From Membranipora membranacea (taxonomy: Eukaryota > Bryozoa > Gymnolaemata > Cheilostomatida > Membraniporidae), in the NCBI GenBank assembly GCA_914767715.1, contig OU612070.1:12665501-12729500 (forward strand): a stretch of 64,000 nucleotides of DNA, written 5' to 3'. Positions within the stretch are counted from its first letter, which is position 1. Every line of letters begins with the position of its first letter. The notes below the pieces were generated by a model. The model made no database searches, was not told the origin of the DNA, and worked only from the letters and a program-made list of their open reading frames with translations. Below, piece by piece: positions 1-10,860 of the stretch. The position numbers were made by a program, and so were the translations under genes.

Positions 1-700
1 TAATAAGAAATAAACTGAATGAAAACCGGGGGACTGGAGGACGGTGGCATAAATCGCAGCCTATCCTTTGTCTGGGGATTACAGTGGTGGTTTTATACCA
101 TTGTGCCAAGCCAACCCTTCACATCATCATATTATGTTCGTATGAGGTGTCTTTACTGGGACCAGTCTTGTGGCTCCCAGTTTCCCAACCATGTGTCTTC
201 TACATATTCCAGAAGTTCAGCCATAACCCGATCGGTTGTCAGTGTCTTGATGAAATTTAAGCCTCCTGTAAAATGAATATTGCTCCATTACATGTTATTT
301 GATGAATATGGAGTGTGACCTTAGCAGACTAACATTAATCATAACTGTTAAATTATTGCTTTGTTTTCAGAGCCTTCCTTTTAAATGACTTGCTGGAAGG
401 AACTGCAGTGATCCAACACATTATTGAGCAAGTCCTTTGCTGGTCCAAAAGATTTGAAGGCCTTGAATTGTCCCAGCTCTTTAATACATCAAACCGCTGC
501 CTGCCTCCAGTGAAACGAGCAGCCTCTCACCCTCTCACCAGCTATTAACTCCCTCGCTGCCTTCCAAAATTCTGCAAAATCAAATGTATGACCTGTTATC
601 TGTTGTTCATGTCATCATTACATAAGGACGACTTAATTTTAATCTCCATCATCGATACACAGAAAGATATTGTTGTTTTTAGAGTTCATGATTTAAGAGA
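1..700. other. Flanking sequence with no recognisable gene
   Basis: I see no coding region, RNA gene or long repeat that I can support here. Short open frames exist on both strands but none matches a family I know. The piggyBac relic begins just to the right on the minus strand. Confidence 0.4.
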
Positions 701-1623
701 TGGCGATGCTAGGTATACAACAGCACTGGTTGATAATCAAAGCGCAATTGAACTTGGTACCATTTGTGGGACCTATGTGGATTCTTTTTGTAGCTAGCTA
801 GTCTATCAAATCTATCTACACCCCCCATGAATTTATAGTAATCATCTATAGAGGATGGTTTGTCAACATTCCAAAGACAGTTGGTTCTTTTCCCGAGCAG
901 ATTTGTGCCCCAGTGATACCGATGTTGGCAATGGATGATAGGACATGAACACTTTTTAACTCTTGCCAAGCAAACGCATTTATGTGATCTGTGCTCGGGT
1001 AAGAGCTGCGTTCCCCCATATCAAAAAAGGTAGATACAGCTTTAATGTTAGGAGACAGCTTACCCCGATCGGCCCTGGCTGTACCTGTTGCCCCCGTGTG
1101 GGCAAGCTAAAGCTCAGCAACAAGCTCTGGGAAATGTAATATTTGTCCATGTAGACAATGTCGCCTCTACCAAGCAATTGTTGTTTCACGCCACATTTTC
1201 ATTCTACTGCCTGGTAACAACGGCTGACAACAACAACAACAACTCGACAGGAAAAAAGTGAGTAAGGAAATCATAAGGAGACATATTTGGGTCTTTATTG
1301 ACTAGCTCACACAAATTGTTCTCAAGGTGTTGCGGGAGCCGAGAGGTGTCTTGCAAATGAGAATCAAATGTTTCTCTCCAATCAGCATCAAGAACTTCAT
1401 TGAGAATAATGTTGGGATATGCAGTATTGGATGCTGGCGTTGTGATGGTTCGACACAGTAAAGATATGTTTGCACTGAAATGTTTGTGATATAATCTCAC
1501 CGATTGCAAGTTGCATCTGCCAGTGAGACTAGGAAGGAGGCACCATGACACCCAGCAACCAGCGCCATCATCTTTACCGTTGATATGGGAGTACCTTAAA
1601 CCAAGTCTATGGCATGTACACAT
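700..1623 (-). pseudogene. piggyBac transposase relic, copy 1
   Basis: This is a decayed transposase of the piggyBac (PGBD/DDE) family, which acts in cut-and-paste transposition. Reading the minus strand, the N-terminal block ends in a motif like SPYDFLTHFFPVELL (about 1225-1270), which matches the family's PxDFFxLFFTDELL signature. A middle block carries GRGDIVYMDKYYIS (about 1125-1170), the region of a catalytic aspartate. The C-terminal block carries DDYYKFMGGVDRFDRLASY (about 795-850), the conserved xxMGGVDxxDxxxxxY region with the last catalytic aspartate. The blocks lie in different frames. Roughly 200 residues expected between the N-terminal and middle blocks are missing, so the copy is internally deleted and inactive. 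A related copy lies at 12950-13650. No terminal inverted repeats could be assigned. Confidence 0.75.
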
Positions 1624-2116
1624 TTAATCTGTACCAAAATAATACATCAGATGCCCTCAGGTTAGTTTCTCACGAACCATCTTTTTGAGCTCCTATAATC
1701 AGTGTTAAAACCAAACATTCGAATAATAATGATAACAGCTGGGTGTGCGGAATGAAAATTGACAGCATTTTAGTTCTCATAATTTAACATCATATTATTA
1801 TCATTATTACCAGCTATATAGAAAATTACATGTAAATATATCCTTTTCATTATGCAGATACTCGTGAAGTAAATTTGCTGATCTGTTACATTACTCCTTT
1901 ACTAGACATCAAGAATGATTTACCTCAATTTCTAATTTCCCTGTGTTGACAATAGTGTCCGCATTAAGCTCAAAGATAAAAATATATATTTTTCATCGTA
2001 ATAAAACATACAAATTACAACATCTGAAGGCCAACACACAATGAAGAAAAGTTACTTTTGGTCAAACACAACAGTTGTAAGATTCAGTGGCACAAATGTC
2101 TTATATTCTTGATCTC

Positions 2117-2760
2117 CTCGTCTGTCATTCTTTATTGAAAACTTGATGAGAAAAAAAAGTTTTCAAATCAAGAAATTCCTTCCAATTATGTCAATATTAC
2201 ATGATGGATGACTCTGTAGCAGAGTAGCAGTCATCTCTCTGGCGATGTACTGCCCCCATATTTTGAATAGATGTTTGCTATTATTGTTCTCTTTCACCCT
2301 TCTACTTGTAATACCTTGCAGCAGCAGACGGTTGGTGCGGTCTGCAGCCATCGCCTTGTGGTATAGACTTTTATTATTTTGTACAAAGGAGATGAATAAA
2401 GAGGGTATATGCAGTAAATGCCACTGTGTTGTCTATACAATTTAAAACTGGAAGTCGTACTCGACTGCCTCTTCTCTGCCGCATACATCCTTTTTACAAT
2501 TTGTAGATGGCGTAGCATGCCCTGAGCTTCACCGGGAAATAATTCCAGAATTAAGCTCATATATATGATATATGCACCTAACCATTTGTAAAAGACCAAG
2601 TTCTCAGTGTCTTCCACTTAGGGGGAATTTCGTCCTTGGTTTTTGCCCACGAGGATGAGGAAGAAGGCTTTTAGAGTCCACAAACTTACCCAGTCGGACC
2701 TTTTCTCGGATTTTCTCATTGTCCGATATTGTAGTGATGATGGGCATAGAGCCCAAAGGC
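2117..2760. repeat. Insertion specific to copy A, carrying dispersed repeat E1
   Basis: Copy B goes directly from sequence matching 2116 to sequence matching 2761, so these 640-odd bases are extra in A or lost from B. Within it, about 2230-2440 is repeated at 11947-12152 in the same orientation. Both copies share GTACTGCCCCCATATTTTGA and TGTACAAAGG.GATGAAT. The minus-strand frame near 2480-2617 reads plausibly as protein but I do not recognise it. Confidence 0.6.
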
Positions 2761-2916
2761 ATAATCCTCTTGTTACTCGCCTACACCTGTACCTGCACTG
2801 GAGGCTCAGAAGCCTTTCTCTTGGAAGGGCCGCGAACTGGACCTTCCCTTCTTGCTGGAATCAAGCGTTGCCTTACATGTTGTCTCCTGTAAATCATAAT
2901 AAGAAGGCAAACTGCC

Positions 2917-2938
2917 CTACTACTACTACTACTACTAC
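2917..2938. repeat. (TAC)n microsatellite in copy A
   Basis: Seven or so TAC units. The equivalent site in copy B (26168-26195) has about nine units, so this tract has changed length since the copies split. Confidence 0.85.
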
Positions 2939-3329
2939 ACAGCACTTTGAAATAACAGGGCACTCCCTTTCCATAAATTAATGACGCCCAGAGCTATTAA
3001 ATTTTTTTCAATGTTGAGAACCAAGCATGAACTAATGCCAACAATTTGAACTTCAGGCAACGGTCATCTTGTGACACTGCTATTGATCACAACGACACTT
3101 CATTTGCAACAATTCATGTACATTTATGTCAAATGAACTTTTTTGTCTAGAGCATTGTTTTATTGGGATTTAACAAGGACAATATAACTATACAGCAAAT
3201 AAAATGATGGTTGAGTGAGGTCCAACTAATAAGGAATTTCGATCTGCTGGTCTGCTGTTATCACCAGAGGTTGTGGTGGGCTTCCCAAACAATGATGGCC
3301 TGGAGATATTGAACTGCCGTTCGGTAACC

Positions 3330-3735
3330 GTGGACAGTTAGGTAGTGACGTCTCTGTTCCTCCACGGTTGCCTTCTATCCCAGAGCCAGAAGGTTACCGC
3401 CTCATCCCCCAAGTGTCTCTGCTCCATTATGGATGAGAACTCCCTGGCTCTAAAATTATACTGTTGGTTGGTCCTTGGCCACTGTGAAGTTATGACGACA
3501 GTCTGGGCCCTGTACTGGTACACCATCCGCCGTCCTAGGTGACGATCAGCCAGTTGCGTTGCAGACATGCCACTGTCGAGGTCCTTGCCTCCAAGCATCA
3601 GGATAACCACATCCACATCTGTTGCCGAGTGGGCATTCACCTCTCCCCATCTTATGCCGGCCCCTCTTCTCTTCGCAAATCTAAGCGAAACCCCACTCAG
3701 TTTCTTCCTCAATGTGCCACAGTAAGAGATATATT
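3330..3735 (-). pseudogene. SGNH-like hydrolase fragment in copy A
   Basis: The minus-strand frame (about 125 residues) carries the block VDVVILMLGGKDLDSGMSA, resembling the DVVxLxxGGNDL block III region of SGNH/GDSL-type hydrolase domains seen in retroelement ORFs and related animal proteins. It is followed by VVITSQWPR and, near the end, TFWLWDRRQPWRNRD. The expected catalytic Asn of the GGND motif is Lys here (GGKD), and the final Asp-His block is not seen, so activity is unlikely. It lies just beyond the C-terminal end of the BEL/Pao integrase on the same strand. The same fragment in copy B (26640-26975) has lost about 37 bp. I infer a captured or element-encoded hydrolase domain; family assignment is tentative. 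Confidence 0.45.
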
Positions 3736-4065
3736 ATGGTGCGCTGCACAATGTGCATTGTATTGCGGTATTGTCGAAGTTGAAGTCTTACGAGATTATA
3801 AAATGTGTATAATTGAATATGCTGCTAAAGTTGGCGCCTGATAAAAACATGCTGTCAATGAGCTATCACTATCAATTAAAGAAAACTATAGGGAGACTAA
3901 TATTTAAACACAAGTTTTACCATTATGAAGCTGACCAAATTAGAAAAGGAAGCCTAGGATATTTCTTGATCTGATCCAAAAATCTAGGCAATCTCAAATA
4001 GAACATACAATTCACACAGGTGTCGTCTAAAGAATTGATAGCATATTATTACAATTATCTGCTTA

Positions 4066-4870
4066 CTATTCAGATCCCACTAGACATACTAGTTTGGTTA
4101 CTGGTCTACTATATATGGAATGTCTATATGTATGAGGATCGAAACATACAACTTTCACCGATCTCACTCGACCATCATAACTCCTATTGGTTACAACCCA
4201 CTTCTGTCTTTGTTGTATTTGGTGCATGTATTCTTTATTACCTACTCCAGAAACAGTTGGCGAGCAGTTGCACTGCCCACCATCTCCTCCTGGGGTAGGT
4301 GTCATTACTTTCAAAGCTGCCTGGCATAGGTAAAATAATACTTGCAGTCAGAGCTGATGGTAGTGAGTGGACGGCTGCTGAAAATTACCATTTACTCATA
4401 GAATAAAGTAAATCGAGCAGAACTACTGAGAATGTGCATAAATGGAGTCAGGCCATTAAACACAGACCGTATCGTTCGGATCATGCGCTCCCAACACCCA
4501 CTCTAACCGAGCTAACATTTCCCCTCAGGGCTTGAAAAACATCGCCTCAATGTGTACAGCTCGGCTTGCTAGACACGCTACGACCAGGCCATATCGTTTC
4601 ATATGCTTGAGACCGTCTTTACCTGGAAAGGGGCCAAAGACATCACAGCCTACATGAGAAAAAGGGGGAGCAATTCCGCACATTCAGGAGGGAGGTCTAC
4701 CATTTTCTGAATCTCTGCTGGTCTTCTTAGCTTGCGACAAATAACACATGAATAGATGAGGGAAGAGACAGCATGACTTAAACCCCAAATCCAAAACCCT
4801 GCCTGCAGACCTCACAGCTGACATCGTGAGAGTTCTACCCTGATCATGTGACAGAGATGAAGTTTTACTC
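4066..4870 (-). pseudogene. BEL/Pao integrase relic, copy A
   Basis: Read on the minus strand, the pieces come in the order expected for a BEL/Pao integrase, which inserts the element's cDNA into the genome. First comes the CVICRKLRRPAEIQKMVDLP finger region (about 4690-4750). Next is GCDVFGPF with a catalytic aspartate, then KRYGLVVACLASRAVHIE (about 4545-4610). GCWERMIRTIRSVFNG follows at about 4440-4500, and the C-terminal DGRVRSVKV and YSRPVTKLV blocks at 4066-4200. The second catalytic aspartate region, present in copy B, is deleted here. Frames change between the pieces, so the gene is dead. Copy B at 27284-28209 is complementary: it keeps the second aspartate block but has lost the finger. 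Confidence 0.75.
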
Positions 4871-5456
4871 TACCTCCAACAAGGGGCTATATTTATTAAC
4901 ATCACTGCCTGTTTGCAGAGTGAGAATCTCTTCTTGATAATACATGTCCTGAACTAGTTTGAAGATATAGTCTTGAGGCATCCTGTAAATGTTGAGCTGA
5001 TAATCTGCCACACTTGTGAAATGAAGGATTGATTTTGATATTTGTTAGCATAGCGTACAACCCACCAGATTGTTATCCTGCTGATTTTTTAAAGAGTACG
5101 CTTTCCTTTGCTACGCCCTGTGTAATAAAAGCAAGCTTGGACCTATGCCCTGGCCTGCAACACTAAGCATAGAATAATCAAGTTTGAATAATGATTAGCT
5201 TTGCTACCAGTACAACTTACTCTCCCCCTTGAGCGCTGAGCTGTTGAGCTTGAACTGACTTGCTACAAAAATCTGAATACCTCAACTTGATGACCATCAG
5301 CCTTTGTTGCCTTATTTTGTGTACTCCCTAGTTGTTTCTGCATGACTGCTAATTGGGCTACTTTGGAAGAGCCGATGAGAAGTGCTATCCAGAATCAACG
5401 AAAAGTGACACCGTTTCACTTCCCCTCCTTCACTTAAAAGGACTCCAAAGTTTCAG
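4871..5456 (-). other. Non-coding part of the composite unit, copy A
   Basis: This is shared with copy B (28270-28440 and 29127-29500). BEL/Pao RT and RNase H sequence present in B (28440-29126) is missing at the junction near 5058. About 5280-5390 also recurs at 20520-20690, where the match carries about 70 extra bases. I see no intact reading frame. Confidence 0.5.
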
Positions 5457-6053
5457 ACTGCATTTTGACTACATTATAGTCTCATTTCTCTCCCCTTAAA
5501 ATATGTATTTCGAGCACAGATATAGCTAATTATACAACATTGGATGTTTCTCATGCATACTTGACTGTTCATGTGGGTCAATAACCTAGGGATGTGGCAT
5601 TAAATGCAAAGATTAGGCCGCCTTTAAGTGCAGTGCCATGCTCATTGTAAAGCTAGGCGTAGCGAGGTTTGGTATATAGAATACAGTATAAATATAAGAG
5701 AGAGATTAATTTGGACGTCTACTCACCTATAAAGATGGACAGCCAACTCGAGATCTCGTCCTCTTTACAGTACATCTTTATAGGTGAGTAGACGTCCAAA
5801 TTAATCTCTCTCTTATATTTATACTGTATTCTATATACCAAACCTCGCTACGCCTAGCTTTACAATGAGCATGGCACTGCACTTAAAGGCGGCCTAATCT
5901 TTGCATTTAATGCCACATCCCTAGGTTATTGACCCACATGAACAGTCAAGTATGCATGAGAAACATCCAATGTTGTATAATTAGCTATATCTGTGCTCGA
6001 AATACATATTTTAAGGGGAGAGAAATGAGACTATAATGTAGTCAAAATGCAGT
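5457..6053. repeat. Large palindrome 1 (281-bp arms)
   Basis: The left arm is 5457-5737 and the right arm 5773-6053. They are reverse complements over 281 bp with no length difference and essentially no mismatch by eye. The 35-nt loop is 5738-5772. The left arm is the normal sequence seen once in copy B (about 29490-29776). The right arm and the loop are reversed relative to copy B. The loop holds the 10-bp palindrome CGAGATCTCG. Confidence 0.9.
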
Positions 6054-6074
6054 GATTAATTATGATTAATGATT
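6054..6074. repeat. GATTAAT junction between the two palindromes
   Basis: A 21-nt AT-rich stretch built of GATTAAT-like repeats joins the right arm of palindrome 1 to the left arm of palindrome 2. It has no counterpart in copy B and marks the novel junction. Confidence 0.6.
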
Positions 6075-6568
6075 AATGATTAATTACCACATTTACACAG
6101 TGGGGAAATTGAAGTGCTTCTTGATTGGATGGCATTTAAAGAATTGTAAATTGTCTCTTTAGTCTGCGGAATGGAATTGTCCAAATTGAATTAATTCTGC
6201 CGTGGAATTGTCTCCTCCCTGGCGGCGACGAGGAAAAGGAAAGGCATGTGAGGTTATCCGAGATCTAGACCGAGAGTGCTGACAGACTATTAACATTGAC
6301 CTTGGACAGCCAACTCGAGATCTCGTCCTCTTTACAGTACAAGGTCAAGGTTAATAGTCTGTCAGCACTCTCGGTCTAGATCTCGGATAACCTCACATGC
6401 CTTTCCTTTTCCTCGTCGCCGCCAGGGAGGAGACAATTCCCGGCAGAATTAATTCAATTTGGACAATTCCATTCCGCAGACTAAAGAGACAATTTACAAT
6501 TCTTTAAATGCCATCCAATCAAGAAGCACTTCAATTTCCCCACTGTGTAAATGTGGTAATTAATCATT
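6075..6568. repeat. Large palindrome 2 (230-bp arms, same loop)
   Basis: The left arm is 6075-6304 and the right arm 6340-6568, differing by one single-base indel and about one substitution. The loop, 6305-6339, is identical to the 35-nt loop of palindrome 1 and in the same orientation. In copy B the right-arm sequence directly follows the un-inverted loop (29777-29811), so the right arm here is the ancestral orientation and the left arm is the inverted extra copy. Confidence 0.9.
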
Positions 6569-6569
6569 C

Positions 6570-7567
6570 TCACTGAGACGTCTGCCTTCCGTAGGTCTTC
6601 CTCACTATCCTCCCCCTTCACCAATTTCTTTTTGGGGAGGGGCGGAAGCTGACGGAATTGAACTTGTACCAGCCCAAGAGGTATCTTGACACTCCATTCG
6701 TTCACTCGTTCCTTGGGTAATTCCACCCGCAAATATCTCAAGAAGGGGAAGGAATTCCGGGGTCGGGGAGTTAATTGACGGGCTCGAAGGAGATAATGCC
6801 TGGGTACTGGGGGCAACTTGGCTTCGGAGATGAAGCTACCAGCTCAATTGACTCTGCAGGGACCGGGGAACTCGCAACAGGTTTGGGCATAAGTGAGCAT
6901 TTTAAAAAGTTCATAAATTCTTCTGCCTTGGCCATGGCAGATCTCATCTCATTATCCTGTGCTTGAGCCTCGAGGATGGCTGCGCGCCGCACCGTCTTTT
7001 GGCTCTATAAATTTTCTTGAACCGTGCCTCCTCGGCGTCAAGCTCTGCGAGCTGGCCTTCTCACAATTCCAAATCAGCTTTAAAGGAAACAAATACTTCG
7101 ACCAGATCTTGGGCGGTATTTTTAGAAGGGGCCGGGGATTCGCTGGAGGTATCAGCTAAAGACGGGGCGGGGCGTTTGACTTTTGGGGTAGGCTTAAGCA
7201 CAGAGGAATAAGTCTTCAAGTCTAGAAGGGACGGGATAGTGGCGGTTGAGACCGTGGGAGGGGTCAACGGAACAGATGGGACTTTTGAACCTAAATCTGC
7301 TGGACGGGGGGCTGTGGCAGCGGGAGCTTTTCTCGGCTGACTTCGTGCCGTTGGGGGTCGACACTTCAATTAACTTTCTAATCTCTAATCTCTAAAGGTA
7401 CCGAGGCCACCACAATTCCAACACAAAACCTTGGGACAATAATCCTTGGAGTGTCCGAACTCCCCGCAATGCCTCCAAAAGCATTTCAACAATGGACAAT
7501 ACCCGAACGCATGTTTCGGGTTGTGCTTCTTGCACTTCGGGCAGTAAGCGTGATGCTGTGGAGACAT
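6570..7567 (-). pseudogene. Zinc-knuckle / coiled-coil ORF (ORF3), copy A
   Basis: On the minus strand, about 100 bp after the integrase stop, an ORF begins with cysteine-rich sequence. It contains YCPKCKKHNPKHAFGYCP, then HCGEFGHSKDYC and LCWNCGG. The second unit fits the C-x4-H-x4-C half of a retroviral-type zinc knuckle, but the first Cys is Trp. The third unit has Thr where His is expected. A basic, proline-rich middle follows, then a charged, probably coiled-coil stretch (AEEFMNFLKCSLMPKP near 6900-6960), then a Pro/Ser-rich tail. Frameshifts split it. It most resembles a Gag-like nucleic-acid-binding protein, but it lies after integrase rather than before it. About 300 bp at its tail are absent from copy B. 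I do not recognise a named family. Confidence 0.55.
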
Positions 7568-7659
7568 ACCGTCTGCTATCAGTTAAGACTTGAATCGCTA
7601 GTATGAGTATGAGTTTTCTCGTACTAAGTACGGTGAGGGTATTACAGACAATCTGCAAA

Positions 7660-8400
7660 ATCGTCTTTCTTCGTAGGCTTAGGTTGCCTGCCTGACCGCT
7701 TCGGCATTAGTTGCCTCACTGATAGGGTTTAATGGCGGCTCAATACTGGGTCCAGCTAGATTATCAATTGCAATGTTAGTACTAGCGTCCTTATCAGTAT
7801 TAAGCTCTACATCATCACCCAAAGCATTAGCACTAAGGTTACTTTCACCCGTTACAGGTGCCTCAACCACTACAGTATTAGGATCAAAGCTCACACCAGG
7901 ATTAACAATGCAAGAGGCATGATGGAATCGGCTGGCTCACTTAATGGGTGATTGGTTTTCTTTAACAAACACAAATGTTTACGGTTTCTGCGTACCGTAC
8001 TTAAGCCTATCTTAATCCAATAACTTTGAGGATGTGACTCATCCTTATACAAAACAATTCCTTCCTGACCAGCGTCAGTAGGGGCTTTAACCCACACGAT
8101 TTGGCCTGGCAATAATTCTGGCAGATATTTAGCATGGTGCTTTTGATTTCAACTTCAATACTTGTGGGGTGACCCAGCGGCGTTTTCATACGCCTACCAA
8201 ACATTAAATCACCGGGCGAAAATCCCTCAGACAAGGGTGTGGCTCGGTAAGCTAACAAAGCAGAAAAAGTATCATCAGATTTTTTCAACAAATTCTTAAA
8301 GGTACCAACAGAGCGTTCCGCTAAACCATTACTTTGCGGATAACGAGGGCTGCTAAATCTTCGGTCGAAACTCAACTCTGACTAGCATAACAACCTGCAT
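7660..8400 (-). pseudogene. Ty3/gypsy integrase C-terminal half, copy A
   Basis: Minus-strand reading gives the end of the catalytic core, SSPRYPQSNGLAERSVGTFK (about 8300-8360, with the catalytic Glu of the DDE triad). It is followed by FSPGDLMFGRRMKTPLG and the C-terminal MPGQIVWVKAP (about 8080-8112) with its small beta-barrel-like segment, and an acidic tail ending near 7679. Frameshifts near 8110 and 7890 break the frame. Copy B has the rest of the element and 70-odd extra bases in the tail. Confidence 0.8.
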
Positions 8401-8445
8401 TGTCACATCTTAATAATATAGGCACTCCAAAACGAGTTAATACTG

Positions 8446-9639
8446 ACAACAACATTACGTGCACTCAAACATAAGGTGCAACCCTTAGGATTACATAACA
8501 AATCAATTTTCACTTTTTCTTTTTGCTTTTTGGTAGTGTTGTTTTATTTGGATAGAGATTTTGTTGTATTTCCTTGCCGATAATAGATGAAACTGTGCTA
8601 GAACTAGACACAAAAGAGTATTTTATAAAAAAAGTCAGGAGTACAGATGATGGTAAAAATATACGTGCAAAAGTAATGGTTTCAATTAGTGGTTGTCTGC
8701 TGCTTTTCAGTTAGGAGTAGTAAAGTAACAGGTGTCACCAGTCACATGTTGAAAAACACAGATAATGAAAACGAGTATGAATATGAGGAAAGAGAAAGTA
8801 AAACTAATTACTGCATTCATACCACTCCTGTTCTTAGCAGTCAGTCTTACATTCTCACGTGAATTCTGAGTGAAGTTAGCGCTAGTTCATTTACGTTTTG
8901 CGACAGTACATGCCATTTCCATTTCCAAATCTGGTTGGCATCTACAATAACTTTTTTTACGTTACAATATGTTTTTCGTACGCTTCCTACGCTGGCTTAC
9001 AGGCTTTCCCACTGGAGTAGTCACAGATGACATGTCATATATATATTCACTGCGATGTCAGCATAACTGTCAATACTGTTATCATTATTATAAAATCAGC
9101 ATATTGCGGTGGTTGGTTCAGCGTGGCTTAAACCATAATCAATGTTATATACATGATGAAAGTTAAAGGAAGAAGAAACTCGGTTAGAAACCTTTTTGTA
9201 AATAACACAGCCCCAATAAAACTCACCTGATCGTAGATAGGACTTGTATCAGCTAGTGCACTGTATCTGTTACTATATGAGAATTAACTGATAGGTGGCT
9301 TTGTGGTGGTGGTGTGAATGGTAGCAAATCATTATAAGCTAAACAAATCTATTTTCCAACTTTTACAAAGGGAGAGAGGAAAATTTTGTCTAACAGTACT
9401 AGGAGTAATTAAAAACCATCATCAAGAGTTTTACTTTATACTTACTCAATGTACTTTCTTAATTGAGTGCGGGGTTACTGTTGGTGTAAGAGACATAGTG
9501 ATGCGAGGTAAATAGAAGGGCCATGCATTTCAGACTCCGCATCAAAGACAGTGATCAAGTCTAAAAAGGATATAGTATTGGCAACAGGGGTTAAAATATA
9601 AACTTACTTCCCGAAACGGTTACTGGCAGGCTTCGCCAA
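8446..9639. other. Sequence with no recognisable gene
   Basis: Past the point where copies A and B diverge I see AT-rich sequence with scattered short frames on both strands, none with recognisable motifs. Confidence 0.4.
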
Positions 9640-9846
9640 GTTCACACCTTCTTTCTGAACAACGTTTCATCATCATCACTTTGGTGAGGTTTTGGTGGAG
9701 GTATTCTTAATGGAGGGAACTCAATGAACTTAGTCACAGCAGGTGTTGACATTGATAGCGGTGGGACAGGTACACCAGCAGAGACTGGCCCGCTTACTTG
9801 TACTGAGGTGGAATCAGATTCCAGAACTGGAGTCTCAATCTATGTT
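9640..9846 (-). pseudogene. Pro/Ser-rich coding relic, unrecognised
   Basis: A 65-codon minus-strand frame runs between stops and has no ATG near its start. It reads like real protein: ETPVLESDSTS, then VPPLSMSTPAVTKFIEFPPL, RIPPPKPHQSDDDE and a basic end. The composition suggests a disordered linker of a transposon protein or an old exon. I do not recognise the family. Confidence 0.3.
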
Positions 9847-10339
9847 AGCAACCACAGTAATAACGTAAAAGTTGCTTCATAAAATAAATCTGGTCACAAA
9901 CCAACAAACCCAAAAACTCAGGTGGAAAACATATTTCATGAGCATAAATAAAGCGAATTTGATCTTTTGGAACATATATGTCCAAACTTCAGCTCCCAAT
10001 TATATTGTCATATCGAGAGAGCAAACAACTTCATATACTTCTACACAATAAGCCCTTCCATTCCCTACTGACACAACTGCACTTCCCTATAACTCTTTAT
10101 GTATGGCTCACAAAACTGACAATACTGAATTTCTTTCAAAAGCTAGATCCCGATGAAACAATCAGCTCCATTTTTCGCCAGTATTCTAGTCTCCAATATT
10201 CTCGCCACTCGTCATTATAGGTAGTTATACCCTATCATAAAATATATTGAGCACCAGTATTAGGGACATATATAAATGTCTTCAATAAATTTAGCGGTTA
10301 GAAAAAAAGATCAATGCCGTACCACCAACAATGGTCAAA

Positions 10340-10860
10340 CACAGACGCGATCTTAACAGCCAGGTAGTAACTCCTATATCTGTTCAAGTGCAATCCATTT
10401 CCGCCAAGCAGGCGTCGGTCACTTCTAAAGTTGGAGCGGTGATCTAGAACAGAAATGTTGGAGCACGATAGCAATCTTGTTTAGCGTTGTCATGTTTCTA
10501 TTGAACCGAACTAACTGAGCAGCAGCAAGTACCAACAGTTAGAAAGCAAGTTTTCCCACCTCCTAAACAATATACTAATGCAGATCTGGGTCCCTGCAGG
10601 CATGAGAGCATTTAGAGCGCATAACATGTTGTAGAGTGCATAAACCGAAACCCCTCTTTCTAAGTCGTTAGTTCCTACATGCACAACAACCAGTTTGTGA
10701 TGCACCTCTACACTTCTCTACCCACTGAGACACAGAGTCCACACCTTTCTCAGGCATGGAGACAACCTCAAGATCGCACCTAACAAAACCTTCATACTTG
10801 ACTAACGAATCCTCAACAACAACCACCGCAGACTTAATCAAACAGAAAGCTACTGTTCAT
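10340..10860 (-). pseudogene. SGNH/GDSL hydrolase domain relic
   Basis: Minus-strand sequence carries the successive blocks of an SGNH hydrolase domain of the kind found in LINE and other retroelement ORFs. They are VVVEDSLVKY (a decayed GDS block, about 10815-10845), VVSMPEKGVDSVSQWVEK, then KLVVVHVGTNDLERGVS (about 10645-10700, block III with GTND) and GTQICISILFRR. The final block is NGLHLN near 10400, where the usual catalytic Asp is Asn. Frameshifts lie between the blocks and stops occur near 10510, so it is dead. It is a different lineage from the SGNH-like fragment inside the composite element. CR1-type LINEs are known to carry such an esterase in ORF1, and CR1-like relics lie in this window, so a LINE origin is a fair inference. 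Confidence 0.6.

Larger units (their letters stand above)
1864..8445 (-). mobile_element. Composite retroelement unit, copy A
   Basis: This stretch aligns with 25758-31790 (copy B) in the same orientation and order, at very high identity by eye; the first 250 bases look identical. Read on the minus strand it contains a gypsy integrase end, a zinc-knuckle ORF, two palindromes, BEL/Pao integrase pieces and an SGNH-like fragment. Indels separate the copies. A alone has 2117-2760, about 37 bp near 3428-3463, about 115 bp near 4637-4752, about 40 bp near 5420-5456 and about 300 bp near 6413-6714. A lacks about 280 bp present at 27720-28002 and about 690 bp present at 28440-29126. The left edge begins AAGTAAATTTGCTG in both copies. 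The right edge of shared sequence in A is near 8445. No target-site duplication was found. Large indels with few substitutions suggest members of one young repeat family rather than a plain segmental duplication. Confidence 0.75.

Noticed and set aside
5457-6568. Palindrome arms read as inverted LTRs or terminal repeats of a transposon
   Set aside because: Copy B shows the arms are normal adjacent sequence of the composite unit; the inverted copies are secondary.
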